64,000 nucleotides of DNA, taken from assembly GCF_042661605.1 (NCBI RefSeq), contig NZ_JBHSWJ010000002.1, positions 1,736,001-1,800,000 on the forward strand. Direction: 5' to 3'. Below, one piece after another: positions 1 through 8,499 of this stretch. The notes beneath the pieces were generated by a model. That model was not told the DNA's origin and ran no database searches. It saw nothing but the letters and a program-made list of their open reading frames with translations. The stretch comes from Branchiibius cervicis. Lineage in GTDB: Bacteria; Actinomycetota; Actinomycetes; Actinomycetales; Dermatophilaceae. Numbering within the stretch: the stretch's first letter is position 1; every line of letters starts with the position of its first letter. Both the position numbers and the translations under genes were made by a program.

Positions 1-588
1 GAAGTAGATGAGTTCGGGTACCCCGACGATGTCCACGGCCAGCCACATCAGCCAGAAGTCGGTCCATCCACGGGCCATTGCGTAGGTGGCCAGCATTGAG
101 CCGACGAAGATCCAGGCATCGGCCCACCAGTAGAACTCCGGTGGCTGCCAGTAGTCGACACCGATGGTGCGAAATACCCACTGGCACACCAGGACTCCTG
201 CGGCCCACACCAGGATGTAGCCGAGCCGCTCTTGAGCTGTCGCCCAACGCGGTTGTACTGCGGGTGCATCGGGATCGGATGCCTGCTTCTTGTTCTGTTG
301 CCAGCGCCACCAGCCGTAGACGGAGGTGATGATGAAGAACACCTGGCGACCGGCTTGGCCGTAAAGCTTCTCCTGGCCGTGACCGGTGAAGCCGACCGCG
401 AAGAACACCGTGAAGAGCAACGCGTTGCCGATGATCCCCACCGGCCAGGCCCACACCTTGCGACGCATGCCGCCGATCGCCGAGGCAAGACCGAAGGCGT
501 TACCGACGATTTCGCGCCACGTGATGGCCTGCCCCCCGATCGTCAGGTGAGCATCGAACAAGGTCAAGAAAATGTTGCTGTCCGTCAC
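1..588 (-). CDS. ribM: RibM/PnuX-type riboflavin transporter of the PnuC family, 3' end outside window
   Basis: Membrane protein of the PnuC family; 196 codons are visible and the reading frame runs off the window edge. The start is a GTG at 588 that overlaps the ribE stop by four bases (GTGA), so translation is probably coupled. The protein begins VTDSNIFLTLFDAH and contains tryptophan-rich family stretches such as VYGWWRWQ, YWWADAWIF and LMWLAVDIVGVPELIYF among several hydrophobic segments. PnuC proteins import nicotinamide riboside. The relatives called RibM or PnuX, found in actinobacterial riboflavin operons, import riboflavin. Position directly after ribD-ribE, behind an FMN riboswitch, favours RibM over a nicotinamide riboside transporter; that choice is inference from context. 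Confidence 0.85.
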   Translation of the reverse strand, partial: MTDSNIFLTLFDAHLTIGGQAITWREIVGNAFGLASAIGGMRRKVWAWPVGIIGNALLFTVFFAVGFTGHGQEKLYGQAGRQVFFIITSVYGWWRWQQNKKQASDPDAPAVQPRWATAQERLGYILVWAAGVLVCQWVFRTIGVDYWQPPEFYWWADAWIFVGSMLATYAMARGWTDFWLMWLAVDIVGVPELIYF

Positions 589-1163
589 TTCATCAGCCTC
601 TCCACGTACTTCGCCAACACGTCGACTTCGAGATTCACCAGGTCACCGATTCCTTTGCGCCCCAACGTGGTCAGTTCCAGCGTGGTCGGGATGAGCGACA
701 CCTCGAAGAAATCGGCCCCGACGGCGCTGACCGTCAGCGAAACTCCGTCGATGGTGATCGACCCCTTCTCCACGACGTACGGCGCCAGTGGGGTGGGCAG
801 CCCGAAACGGACCACCGTCCAGTGCGGCTGCTGGTCCCGGTGCTGGATGCGGGTCGTCCCGTCCACGTGTCCCTGCACGATGTGTCCGCCCAAGCGTCCG
901 TCGGCCCGCATCGCCCGCTCGAGATTCACGGGTGCACCCGCCTGACCCAGGCTGGTCCGCCGCAGTGTCTCGGCCATGACGTCGACGGTGAACGTCTCGG
1001 TCGTCCAGTCGGTGACGGTCAAACACACTCCGTTCACGGCGATCGACGCGCCGTGACTCACGTCGTCCAGCACCTTGGGTCCCCGCACGGTGACCCGGGC
1101 CGCATCGCCGTCGGTGTCGATGGCCACGATCGAGCCCAGTTCTTCGACAATGCCGGTGAACAT
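585..1163 (-). CDS. ribE: Riboflavin synthase, alpha subunit type
   Basis: Catalyses dismutation of two 6,7-dimethyl-8-ribityllumazine molecules into riboflavin and a pyrimidinedione. The 192-residue protein has the two tandem lumazine-binding repeats of the family: the first opens with MFTGIVEE and carries SIAVNGVCLTV (about 40-50), the second starts at GGHIVQGHVDG (about 92) and carries SITIDGVSLTV (about 135-145). Length is normal (family about 200). It follows ribD with a one-base stop/start overlap and overlaps ribM by four bases, so the three form one FMN-riboswitch-controlled operon. Confidence 0.97.
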   Translation of the reverse strand: MFTGIVEELGSIVAIDTDGDAARVTVRGPKVLDDVSHGASIAVNGVCLTVTDWTTETFTVDVMAETLRRTSLGQAGAPVNLERAMRADGRLGGHIVQGHVDGTTRIQHRDQQPHWTVVRFGLPTPLAPYVVEKGSITIDGVSLTVSAVGADFFEVSLIPTTLELTTLGRKGIGDLVNLEVDVLAKYVERLMK

Positions 1164-2134
1164 CAGACATCCTTTCCGGACAGGGTGATTCGCACGTCTT
1201 CACCCACACGGGCGACGTCTCGCAGTTCGTAGCGCTGAATGCCGGCCATGCTGCCGATGCCGAGATCGGCGACGGCGGACCGGCCGGCACCGAGTAGCGC
1301 CGGAGCCAGGTAGGCGACGATCTCGTCCACCAGTCCGGCGCGCAGGAAGGCGGCAGCCACCGTGGGGCCGCCTTCGAGCCACGCGTGCCAGATCTGCCGA
1401 TCATGCAATGCCGCGAGGACGACGGACGGATCATGGGTCGCGATCTGCAGGACGTTGTCGTCGGCGTGGACCCGCGCGGTCGCCGGAATGCTCCGCTTGC
1501 CCACGATCACGCGCAGCGGGTTTCCGGCGTGACCGCGCAGCGTCAACCGCGGATCGTCGGCGAGCACCGTGCCCGTTCCCGCCACGATCGCCCCGGCGCT
1601 TGCCCGGCGGGCCTGTACATCCGCCCGGGCGGCGGGTCCGGTGATCCACTGGCTGCTGCCGTCGGCCGCCGCACTGCGACCGTCCAACGTCGCCGCGAAC
1701 TTCCAGGTGACGAACGGACGGGCGTGCGACACGGCGTACGTCCAATAGCGATTCAGGTCGGTGTCGATGTGTTCGTGCTCGACCCGGACGCCGGCCGTAC
1801 GCAGCGCCGACGCTCCGCCGGCCGCGTCAGGGTTCGGGTCGGGTTGGGCATAGCGGACTTCCGCGACCCCGGCGTCGATCAGCGCCTGCGTACACGGACC
1901 GGTGCGACCGGTGTGGTGACACGGCTCGAGACTGACGTAGGCCGTGGCGCCCCGGGCGCCGCCGGCGGCCTGCAGCGCCGCGACCTCGGCGTGCGGTGTG
2001 CCCGCACCCTCGTGCCAGCCCTCACCGATCACCCGGTCATCGCGGACCAGCACACAACCGACCTGGGGGTTGGGGTCGGCAAGCGGTCCGCGGCGCGCGA
2101 GCTCCACCGCGCGATACAGGTATGTCGATGCCAC
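1163..2134 (-). CDS. ribD: Bifunctional diaminohydroxyphosphoribosylaminopyrimidine deaminase / 5-amino-6-(5-phosphoribosylamino)uracil reductase
   Basis: Carries out the deamination and NADPH-dependent side-chain reduction steps of riboflavin synthesis. The N-terminal zinc deaminase domain shows PHAEVAA (HAE at 48-50) and PCHHTGRTGPC (71-81), the zinc ligands and catalytic Glu. The C-terminal reductase domain begins near KFAATLDGR (about 145) and has GTGTVLADDPRLT and LEGGPTVAAAFL. At 323 residues it is slightly shorter than many RibD proteins. The GTG at 2134 (GTGGCATCG) is the first plausible start after the riboswitch and has AAGG nine bases upstream. First gene of the operon. Confidence 0.95.
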   Translation of the reverse strand: MASTYLYRAVELARRGPLADPNPQVGCVLVRDDRVIGEGWHEGAGTPHAEVAALQAAGGARGATAYVSLEPCHHTGRTGPCTQALIDAGVAEVRYAQPDPNPDAAGGASALRTAGVRVEHEHIDTDLNRYWTYAVSHARPFVTWKFAATLDGRSAAADGSSQWITGPAARADVQARRASAGAIVAGTGTVLADDPRLTLRGHAGNPLRVIVGKRSIPATARVHADDNVLQIATHDPSVVLAALHDRQIWHAWLEGGPTVAAAFLRAGLVDEIVAYLAPALLGAGRSAVADLGIGSMAGIQRYELRDVARVGEDVRITLSGKDV

Positions 2135-2214
2135 CTGGTCCGCCTTCCCGTCCTGCGCCGATGCGCACCGGGGTGACCAGAGACCGCCGAGCGCACATGG
2201 GTGCGCGTCGACGC

Positions 2215-2352
2215 TGGCGTGCTGCCTCCCATCCGGACTTTCACCGTCGGTCCTGGAGTTTCACCAGATCAACCGCCTACTCGCCGAAGCGAATGTGCGG
2301 GTCGCGGACTATCACCGCCGGCTCGGAATTACACCGACCCCGGAGCACGTTT
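2215..2352 (-). promoter_or_regulatory. FMN riboswitch (RFN element) controlling ribD-ribE-ribM
   Basis: Read on the minus strand, conserved RFN blocks occur in order: GGGGTCGGTGTAATTCCGA, GCCGGCGGTGATAGTCCGCGA, GATCTGGTGAAACTCC, GACCGACGGTGAAAGTCCGG, ATGGGAGGCAGCACG. These match the near-invariant RFN core, with the CCGGCGGTGATAGTCC and GACGGTGAAAGTCCGGATGGGAG segments as the clearest. The element ends about 80 bases before the ribD GTG. A short hairpin (TGCGC, loop ATCG, GCGCA, 2154-2167) lies between it and the start. I see no U-tract, so FMN control is probably of translation initiation; that mechanism is inferred. Confidence 0.96.
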
Positions 2353-2358
2353 GGCAAA

Positions 2359-2364
2359 ACTCTA
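2359..2364 (-). promoter_or_regulatory. Possible -10 element for the rib operon
   Basis: TAGAGT on the minus strand lies just upstream of the FMN riboswitch, at the right place for a transcript that begins with the aptamer. No good -35 hexamer is visible at 16-18 bases, so this is weak. Confidence 0.3.
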
Positions 2365-2379
2365 CACCGGCTGGCGGGA

Positions 2380-3039
2380 TCAGGTATGCGTGTGCTTACC
2401 CGCCAGTGCGCGCAACTCGTCCACGGCATCTGCCGCAGACGCCGCCCCGTAGACCGCGGAACCGGCCACGAAGACATCCGCACCAGCGTCGGCACACTGC
2501 TCGATCGTGGCCGCAGAGACGCCCCCGTCGACCTGGATCCAGACCTCCCCGCCGAGCCGGCGGACCGCCTCGCGCACCTGGCGCACCTTCGGCATCTGAT
2601 CGGCCATGAACGACTGGCCGCCGAAGCCCGGCTCCACCGTCATCACCAGCACCATGTCGAGTTCCGGGAGCAGATCTTCGTACGGCGCGAACGGAGTTCC
2701 CGGCTTGAGCGCCATCGACGCGCGGGCGCCTTCGGATCGCAACGTGCGCGCCAGTGTGACCGGGTCGCTGGCGGCTTCGATGTGGAAGGTGACGCTGCGC
2801 GCGCCCACCTCGGCGTACTGCGGCGCCCAGCGATCCGGATCCTCGATCATCAGATGGGCGTCCAGCGGGATGGGCGACACCTTGGCCAGCGCCTCGACGA
2901 CCGGCGCGCCGAGGGTCAGGTTGGGCACGAAATGGTTGTCCATCACGTCCACATGGGCCCAGTCGGCATTGGCGATGCGGTCGAGCTCGGACTGCAGGTT
3001 GGCGAAGTCCGCCGACAGGATCGAGGGCGAGATCAGCAT
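2380..3039 (-). CDS. rpe: Ribulose-phosphate 3-epimerase
   Basis: Interconverts ribulose 5-phosphate and xylulose 5-phosphate in the pentose phosphate pathway, a TIM-barrel metalloenzyme. The 219-residue protein shows SPSILSADF at its start, HVDVMDNHFVPN and DAHLMI (metal-binding histidines and the first catalytic Asp), VEPGFGGQSF (flexible loop over the active site) and QVDGGV (second catalytic Asp). The ATG at 3039 was preferred to a longer frame because the family starts at this point and the ATG shares a base with the rsmB stop (TGATG). Confidence 0.97.
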   Translation of the reverse strand: MLISPSILSADFANLQSELDRIANADWAHVDVMDNHFVPNLTLGAPVVEALAKVSPIPLDAHLMIEDPDRWAPQYAEVGARSVTFHIEAASDPVTLARTLRSEGARASMALKPGTPFAPYEDLLPELDMVLVMTVEPGFGGQSFMADQMPKVRQVREAVRRLGGEVWIQVDGGVSAATIEQCADAGADVFVAGSAVYGAASAADAVDELRALAGKHTHT

Positions 3040-4498
3040 CAGGGAGCAACCTTCCGCAGGAGCGCGAAGAACATCGCGTCGGTGCCGTGGATGTGGGGCC
3101 ACAACTGCACTGCCGGTCCGGGTCCGAGGTCACCCACCGACTCGAAGAGTGGTCGAGCATCCTCCTGCCGAACGTCGTCACGACCGGTCAGCGCCTCAGA
3201 GACGACCTGCTGGGTTTCGGCCACGTGCGGGCTGCAGGTCACATACGCGACGATCCCGCCCGGACGTGCCGCGTCCAGTGCCGAAGCTAGCAGTTCGCTC
3301 TGGAGGACGGTGAGCGGAGCGACGTCTGCAGGGGTCCGTCGCCACCGGGCCTCCGGCCGGCGACGCAGCGCACCCAATCCGGTGCACGGTGCATCCACGA
3401 GCACCCGGTCGTAGGTGTCCGGCTCCTCGGCGCCCATGTCGCGACCGTCTCCTGTCCCGATCATCACCTCAGCACCTGAGTCGATAGCTGCCACAAGGGT
3501 TTTGCGGACCAGTTCAGTGCGGTGCTCACTGACCTCATTGGCGAAGAGTACGGCGCCCTGCTGGTGGGCGAGAGCCGCCAGCAAACCGCTCTTGCCCCCG
3601 GCCCGGCACACAGGTCCAACCACTCCTGATCGGCTCGGGTCGTCACATCGGCTCCCGCCACCGCGAGCCCCACCAACTGCGAGCCGGCGTCCTGCACGGC
3701 TGCGCGGGTATCCCGCACCGCGGGGATCTGCCCCGGATCACCGGATTCGAGCACCGCGCCGACCGGCGAAATGTCCGAGGGGATCGCTCCGAATTGTTCC
3801 AGCTCCTGCACCGTGGACAACCCGGGCCGGGCGACCAGGGTCACAGGAGCCGGAGTGTTGTCGGCGATCAACAGGTCTTCCAGCGTGTCCGCGGACACCC
3901 CGTTGGCCACCAGGGAGGAACGCAACGCGCGCACCACCCACAGCGGATGCGAATGCTCGATCGCCAACGCTTCCAACGGTTCCCGGCCAGCCGTGACCTC
4001 AGCGACCCAGTCCTGCCGGCTGCGCTCGGTGATTCGGCGTAGTACGGCGTTGACGAACCCCGCGGCACCGGCACCATTGACCGAACGGGCCAACCCCACG
4101 GTCTCCGAGGCCGCCGCGTGCGCGGGCACCCGCATACCGAGCAGTTGGTGCGCGCCCAGCCGCAGGGTCGACAGGACCGGGGGGTCGATCGTGCCGACGG
4201 GCCGGCCTGCGCACAGTTCGATGACCGGGTCGTAGAAGCCCTGCATCCGCAAGGTGCCGTAGCCCAACTCGGTCGCGAACGCCGCATCCCGTCCGCTCAG
4301 TCCAGCCGCCCGCAACAGCCGGGGCATCTCCAGGTTCGCGTATCCCCCGCCGTCCACCCGGCGCAACAGATCCCAGGCGGCCCGCCGCGCCGGGTCCCCA
4401 TCACGGCGCCGTTGGCTGGGCCGGTTCGTGGAGAACTGACCCCGCTTCTGCGTCCGAGCGGCCGGCCGCTGCCGGCCCCGTGCGTCCCGTTCAGCCAC
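3039..4498 (-). CDS. rsmB: 16S rRNA (cytosine-C5)-methyltransferase RsmB, frame broken
   Basis: Methylates C967 of 16S rRNA from SAM. The N-terminal part (4498 to about 3600) is a NusB-like RNA-binding domain and linker (RRAAWDLLRRV, FATELGYGTLR, AVLRRI). The C-terminal part is the Rossmann methyltransferase with VLVDAPCTGLGALRRRPE and YVTCSPHVAETQ, which carry the two conserved cysteines. The frame breaks in the SAM-binding motif DLCAGPGGKSG at a run of five C (plus strand, 3595-3599). One extra base restores an uninterrupted protein of about 486 residues, so sequencing error is likely. The chosen GTG at 4498 has GAGG six bases upstream and overlaps the fmt end; an ATG at 4513 is the alternative. 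Confidence 0.88.
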
Positions 4499-5408
4499 CG
4501 AGCACCTCACCATCCCCGTCGCGTACGCCGCGGGCCCACGCCGCCGCGTCCATCACCTTCTTGCCGACGGCCTGGACCTGGCCGAGCTCAACCGCCTCTG
4601 TCGCGGTGCCGACCAGCACCGCGCGCTTCTGCACGCGCATCCGACCGGGCGGCAGCACCTGGTCCGTGGTGCCCACCGGCAGCACCTTGAGCCGCTCTCC
4701 GCGGAACGTCGTCCAGGCCCCGGGCGCGGGCGTCATCGCGCGCACGTGCCGGTCGACCGCGAACGCCGGTGTCTCCCAGTCGATCCGGGCATCGTCGACC
4801 GTGATCTTGGGCGCCATCGACACGCCGTCGTACGGCTGCGGAGCCGGTTCCAGTGCGCCCGACTCCAGCGCATCCAAGGTCGCCACCAGCAGATCGGCTC
4901 CGGTCACGGCCAACCGTTCGAGCAACTCGCCGCTGGTCTCCCGGGGCCCGACCGCAGCGGTCATCCTGCCCAGCACCGGCCCGGTATCCATTCCTTCATC
5001 GATGACGAAAGTCGTCGCACCGGTGACCTCGTCACCGTGTGCGATCGCGTGCTGGACCGGTGCCGCGCCCCGCCACGCCGGCAACAACGAAAAGTGCAGA
5101 TTGATCCATCCGTGCTGCGGGATCGCCAGCAACTCGGCCGGCAGCAACGCGCCGTACGCGACGACCGGGCAGGCGTCCGGATTGAGCTCACGCAGTTGCC
5201 CCTCGACCTCGCGGGGACGGTTCGCAGTGAGGACCGGGATGCCGGACTCGTCGGCGACCTGCCCGACCGGGGAGCGGCGGGTGGAGCGGCCCCGGCCTGC
5301 CGGTGCGTCGGGGCGGGTGAGAACGGCCAGTACCTCGTGACGCGAATGCAGAAGGGCCTGCAGTGAGGGTACGGCGACCTGCGGGGTTCCGGCGAACACC
5401 ACTCTCAT
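4491..5408 (-). CDS. fmt: Methionyl-tRNA formyltransferase
   Basis: Formylates initiator Met-tRNA with 10-formyltetrahydrofolate. The 305-residue protein starts MRVVFAGTPQVAVPSL, and the formyl-transfer motif INLHFSLLPAWRGAAPVQ with the downstream DTGPVL is present; a C-terminal OB-like domain follows (WTTFRGERLKVLP). The ATG at 5408 overlaps the def stop by four bases (ATGA) and fits the family start. Pairs functionally with deformylase, the next gene upstream. Confidence 0.97.
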   Translation of the reverse strand: MRVVFAGTPQVAVPSLQALLHSRHEVLAVLTRPDAPAGRGRSTRRSPVGQVADESGIPVLTANRPREVEGQLRELNPDACPVVAYGALLPAELLAIPQHGWINLHFSLLPAWRGAAPVQHAIAHGDEVTGATTFVIDEGMDTGPVLGRMTAAVGPRETSGELLERLAVTGADLLVATLDALESGALEPAPQPYDGVSMAPKITVDDARIDWETPAFAVDRHVRAMTPAPGAWTTFRGERLKVLPVGTTDQVLPPGRMRVQKRAVLVGTATEAVELGQVQAVGKKVMDAAAWARGVRDGDGEVLGG

Positions 5409-5947
5409 CGGCGCCCCCGGGTGGCGTGGGGACTGATGCGCACGTCGGGCACGTCCTGCCCGGTCCACTGCGCGTTGCGAATCGCTTTCATGGCCAATCG
5501 TTTTGTTTCGTAATCCAAGCGGTCGATGAAGATGATGCCGTCCAAGTGGTCGGTCTCGTGCTGAAGACAGCGGGCCATCAGGTCGGTCCCTTCGATGGTC
5601 ACCGGCTCGCCGTACATGTCGAATCCGCGTGCAACGGTCCGCAGGGCCCGCGGGGTCTCGAACACCAGCCCGGGCAGGGACAGGCAGCCCTCGTCGCCGA
5701 TCTGTTGCTCGGCGGACAGGGACAGGTCAGGATTGATCAGATGGCCCAGTTGACCGTCGATGTAGTAGGTGAAGACCCGCAGGCTGACGCCGATCTGCGG
5801 CGCAGCCAGCCCGGCGCCCGGAGCGTCCATCATGGTGTCGGTGAGGTCTTTGACCAGCTGCCGGAGCTCTTTGTCGAAGACGGTGACCTCGGCGGCCGGT
5901 TGCCGTAGGACCGGGTCGCCGAATATCCGGATATCGGTGATGGACAC
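5405..5947 (-). CDS. def: Peptide deformylase
   Basis: Removes the N-formyl group from nascent proteins; iron/zinc metalloprotease. All three motifs are present: GAGLAAPQIG, EGCLSLPG (metal-ligand Cys) and QHETDHLDG (two metal-ligand His and the catalytic Glu). The 180-residue length is typical. It overlaps fmt by four bases and starts one base from the stop of the HAD gene upstream. Confidence 0.97.
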   Translation of the reverse strand: MSITDIRIFGDPVLRQPAAEVTVFDKELRQLVKDLTDTMMDAPGAGLAAPQIGVSLRVFTYYIDGQLGHLINPDLSLSAEQQIGDEGCLSLPGLVFETPRALRTVARGFDMYGEPVTIEGTDLMARCLQHETDHLDGIIFIDRLDYETKRLAMKAIRNAQWTGQDVPDVRISPHATRGRR

Positions 5948-6604
5948 TCAGGCCTCCTTGATCGGCAGACCGCGGGCGTGCAAGTCGGCCCGCAAATCCG
6001 CAGCCGTCGTGAAGACGATGGCATCCAGGCCGGCGTCGATCGCACCCTGCACGTTGGCCAGCGAATCATCGATGAACAGCGCATCGTCCAAGCTGCCCAG
6101 GTGCCGGATCCGGTCGGCCAGCACGGCGAATATCGCGGGGTCCGGCTTGGCGACACCTTCCTCACCGGATACGACGATGTCGTCGAAGAGGTCCAGGAAG
6201 TCGAAGCGATCCAGCGCAGCCGGGAACATTCCGGCCGACCAGTTGGTCAGCGCCACCAGGGGTACGCCGGCAGCGTGCAACTCCCGCAGGATCTCCTGGG
6301 TGCCCTCGACCGGCTCCTTGATCGAGTGCCGGAAGTGGTTGCGATAGGCCAGGATCTCCTCGCGGTACTGCGGATGCGAGGCGATGGCGGCGGCCTCCGC
6401 GTCCTCCCAGCTACGACCGCTGTCCTGCAACAGGTTCCAGCCCGCGAAGTCGAAATCGGGGTCGTTGACGAATCGCCGAGCCCGCTCGACGCCGACGTCC
6501 TGGGCGATCGCTTCGACCGGATCCCACTTGATCAGGACGTTCCCCAGGTCGAACACCACCACGTCGTAGGCGACCGGGGCGCCGGTGGCGGGAGAGTCAG
6601 TCAT
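5948..6604 (-). CDS. HAD-superfamily hydrolase, YihX-like
   Basis: Predicted phosphatase of HAD subfamily IA. Motif I is DVVVFDLGNVLIKWD, in which the usual second Asp position is glycine followed by Asn. This DxGN form is known in the YihX / glucose-1-phosphate phosphatase-like group. Motif II is ALTNWS, motif III the Lys in GVAKPDP, motif IV FIDDSLANV. About 218 residues. The ATG at 6604 is used; a GTG two codons upstream is possible. The physiological substrate cannot be told. Confidence 0.85.
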   Translation of the reverse strand: MTDSPATGAPVAYDVVVFDLGNVLIKWDPVEAIAQDVGVERARRFVNDPDFDFAGWNLLQDSGRSWEDAEAAAIASHPQYREEILAYRNHFRHSIKEPVEGTQEILRELHAAGVPLVALTNWSAGMFPAALDRFDFLDLFDDIVVSGEEGVAKPDPAIFAVLADRIRHLGSLDDALFIDDSLANVQGAIDAGLDAIVFTTAADLRADLHARGLPIKEA

Positions 6605-6626
6605 GGTCACGAGGCTACCGGCGTAC

Positions 6627-8488
6627 TCACAGTTCGCCCGCGGTCGGTTCTACCCGGACGGTGACCGGGCCGCCGAACTTCGCCGCCGACCACCGCGACC
6701 GCACCGCTTTGAGGATCGGGGCCGGGTCGGGCAGGCCCTGCGGTGCGCGCACGATGGTCTGCGTGGGCGTCGCCAGCCGCTCCCAGTCCGAGGGCAACCC
6801 GGCAGCGAAATGCCGCACGTCCGCATCTTCGCCGCGCAGCAACGCCATCCACCGGGCCGGAGGCAGACCCAGGGCGGTGCGGTCGGCCAGTTCGCGATCG
6901 GCGTACGCCGCGGGTGCCCACCGCACCAGAGCCTGGTGCACCGGCAGTTGCCGGGAGACACCGCACAGCACGACCGCGCCGGCCGGGTCGACCAGGACCG
7001 CAGCGGCCAGCCAGCGGCGCAACGCCTCCTCCCCCGCATCCAGGGTGGGTCGCTCGGTCAGCGCCCAGGCGTCCAACAGCAGCGCGGCTCGATAACCGCC
7101 CGTAGCGACGGGTTCCGCCCCGGGGGTGGCGATCACCAGGGCCGGGGATGCGGGTACGGCGTCCAACACCTCGCGCGCCCCCGATTGCACGACGGGGACA
7201 CCGGGGAAGGCCCGGCCCAACTCCTCCGCGGTGCGGCGCGCACCGACGACGGTGGCGCGCAACGCCGTACTGCCGCACTCGCGGCACTGCGTCCCGCGGG
7301 CACCGCACCACCGGCACAGAGCCGGGCCGTCCGGGCCGGCCAGCGCCAGCGGCCCTTGACAGCGTTCGCAGGTGGCCCGGGTCCCGCAGTCGGCGCACCG
7401 CAGTGCCGGGAGGTAGCCGCGTCGGGGCACCTGGACCAGGACGGGGCCGTGTTGCAGACCTTCGCGGGCGATGTGCCAGGCTCGCGTCGGGATCCGGGCC
7501 GTCGCGGCCGGCCCGGAGCGTTCCCGCTCGACCTCGTCGCCCGCGATGTGCACGACCGGGTGCGGATCGTGACCGGTGAGCTGCGGCAGCTGCCACGCCT
7601 GCAGCGCCACCGACCGGGAGACCGCCCCGGACAGCAATGCCGCACCCGCATCGACGGCTCGTGCGCGCAGGATCTCCCGCACGTGCGGATACGGGGAACG
7701 GGGTTCCACCAGCAGGTCATCACCGTCGTCCCACCAGATGAAAAGACCGGGATCCCGCACCGGCGCGAATGCCGCGGCGCGGTTGCCGACCACACACTTC
7801 ACTTGTCCCCGAAGGGCTTTCAGCCAGGCGGTGTAGCGGGCCTGCGGCCCCTGGTCAGCCGTCAGCCGGACGTGCTGGTCCGGCCCCAAGGCAGCCGACA
7901 GCGCCGCATCGACACGGGTCACGTCGCGGTGATCGGGTACGACGATCACCACCCCCTTCCCGCGCTCAACGCGACGTGGGCGGCCTGGGCGATCCCGTCG
8001 GGCCAGTCCGGCCCGGCGGTCCACACCGCTGCGGGCGCACCACCGGATCCGAGGTGGTCGAGGAAGGCCGGGCCGGCCTCATAGCGCTGCCACACGGTCG
8101 CCGCGAGGGGCGGCACCGGGGGCGGCGCCCCCGCCGTCAGCGCCTTCTCGGCCCGGGCGTGCCGCGGCGGGATAGCCAGCCGCAACACGTCCGACAAGGT
8201 GCCCGCGTAGTGGCCGGCGATCTGTCGCGCGACCCGCAGGATGTGCGGGGTCAGCACGGCCTCGTCGCTCACGACCGTCCGCAGCGGGGTGAGCTTACCG
8301 GTGTGCTCGGCCTTCTCGGCCCGCGCCACCACGAATCCAGCGGTGTCCTTGCCGGCGAACCGGGCCCGGATCCGGACGCCCGGAACGGCGACGTCGGCGA
8401 GTTCGGGGGGAACGGCGTACTCGAACTCCCGGTCCAGATGCGGCAGCGGACCGTCCAGGACGACGCGGGCGACCGGTAGTTCCGGCAC
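6627..8488 (-). CDS. priA: Primosomal protein N' (PriA), actinobacterial ATPase-degenerate form, frame broken
   Basis: PriA reloads the replicative helicase at stalled forks. The N-terminal DNA-binding domain is visible (PHLDREFEYAVPP, RARFAGKDTAGFVV). The helicase core has no Walker A GKT, and the Walker B DEEH position reads DDGDD. The zinc-binding cysteine cluster is kept (CADCGTRATCERC, CRWCGARGTQCRECG). Loss of ATPase motifs is usual for actinobacterial PriA, so this is probably a non-helicase restart factor. The frame is broken at a CCC run (7959-7961); one more base gives SAGKGVVIVVPD and about 620 residues. The GTG at 8488 was chosen because it begins the family N-terminus; it overlaps the end of metK upstream without a longer alternative. 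Confidence 0.85.
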
Positions 8489-8499
8489 CGCTGATCCGG

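Noticed and set aside
3590..3605. Programmed frameshift in rsmB
   Set aside because: There is no slippery heptamer or stimulatory structure pattern, and equivalent breaks occur in many unrelated genes at simple G/C runs.
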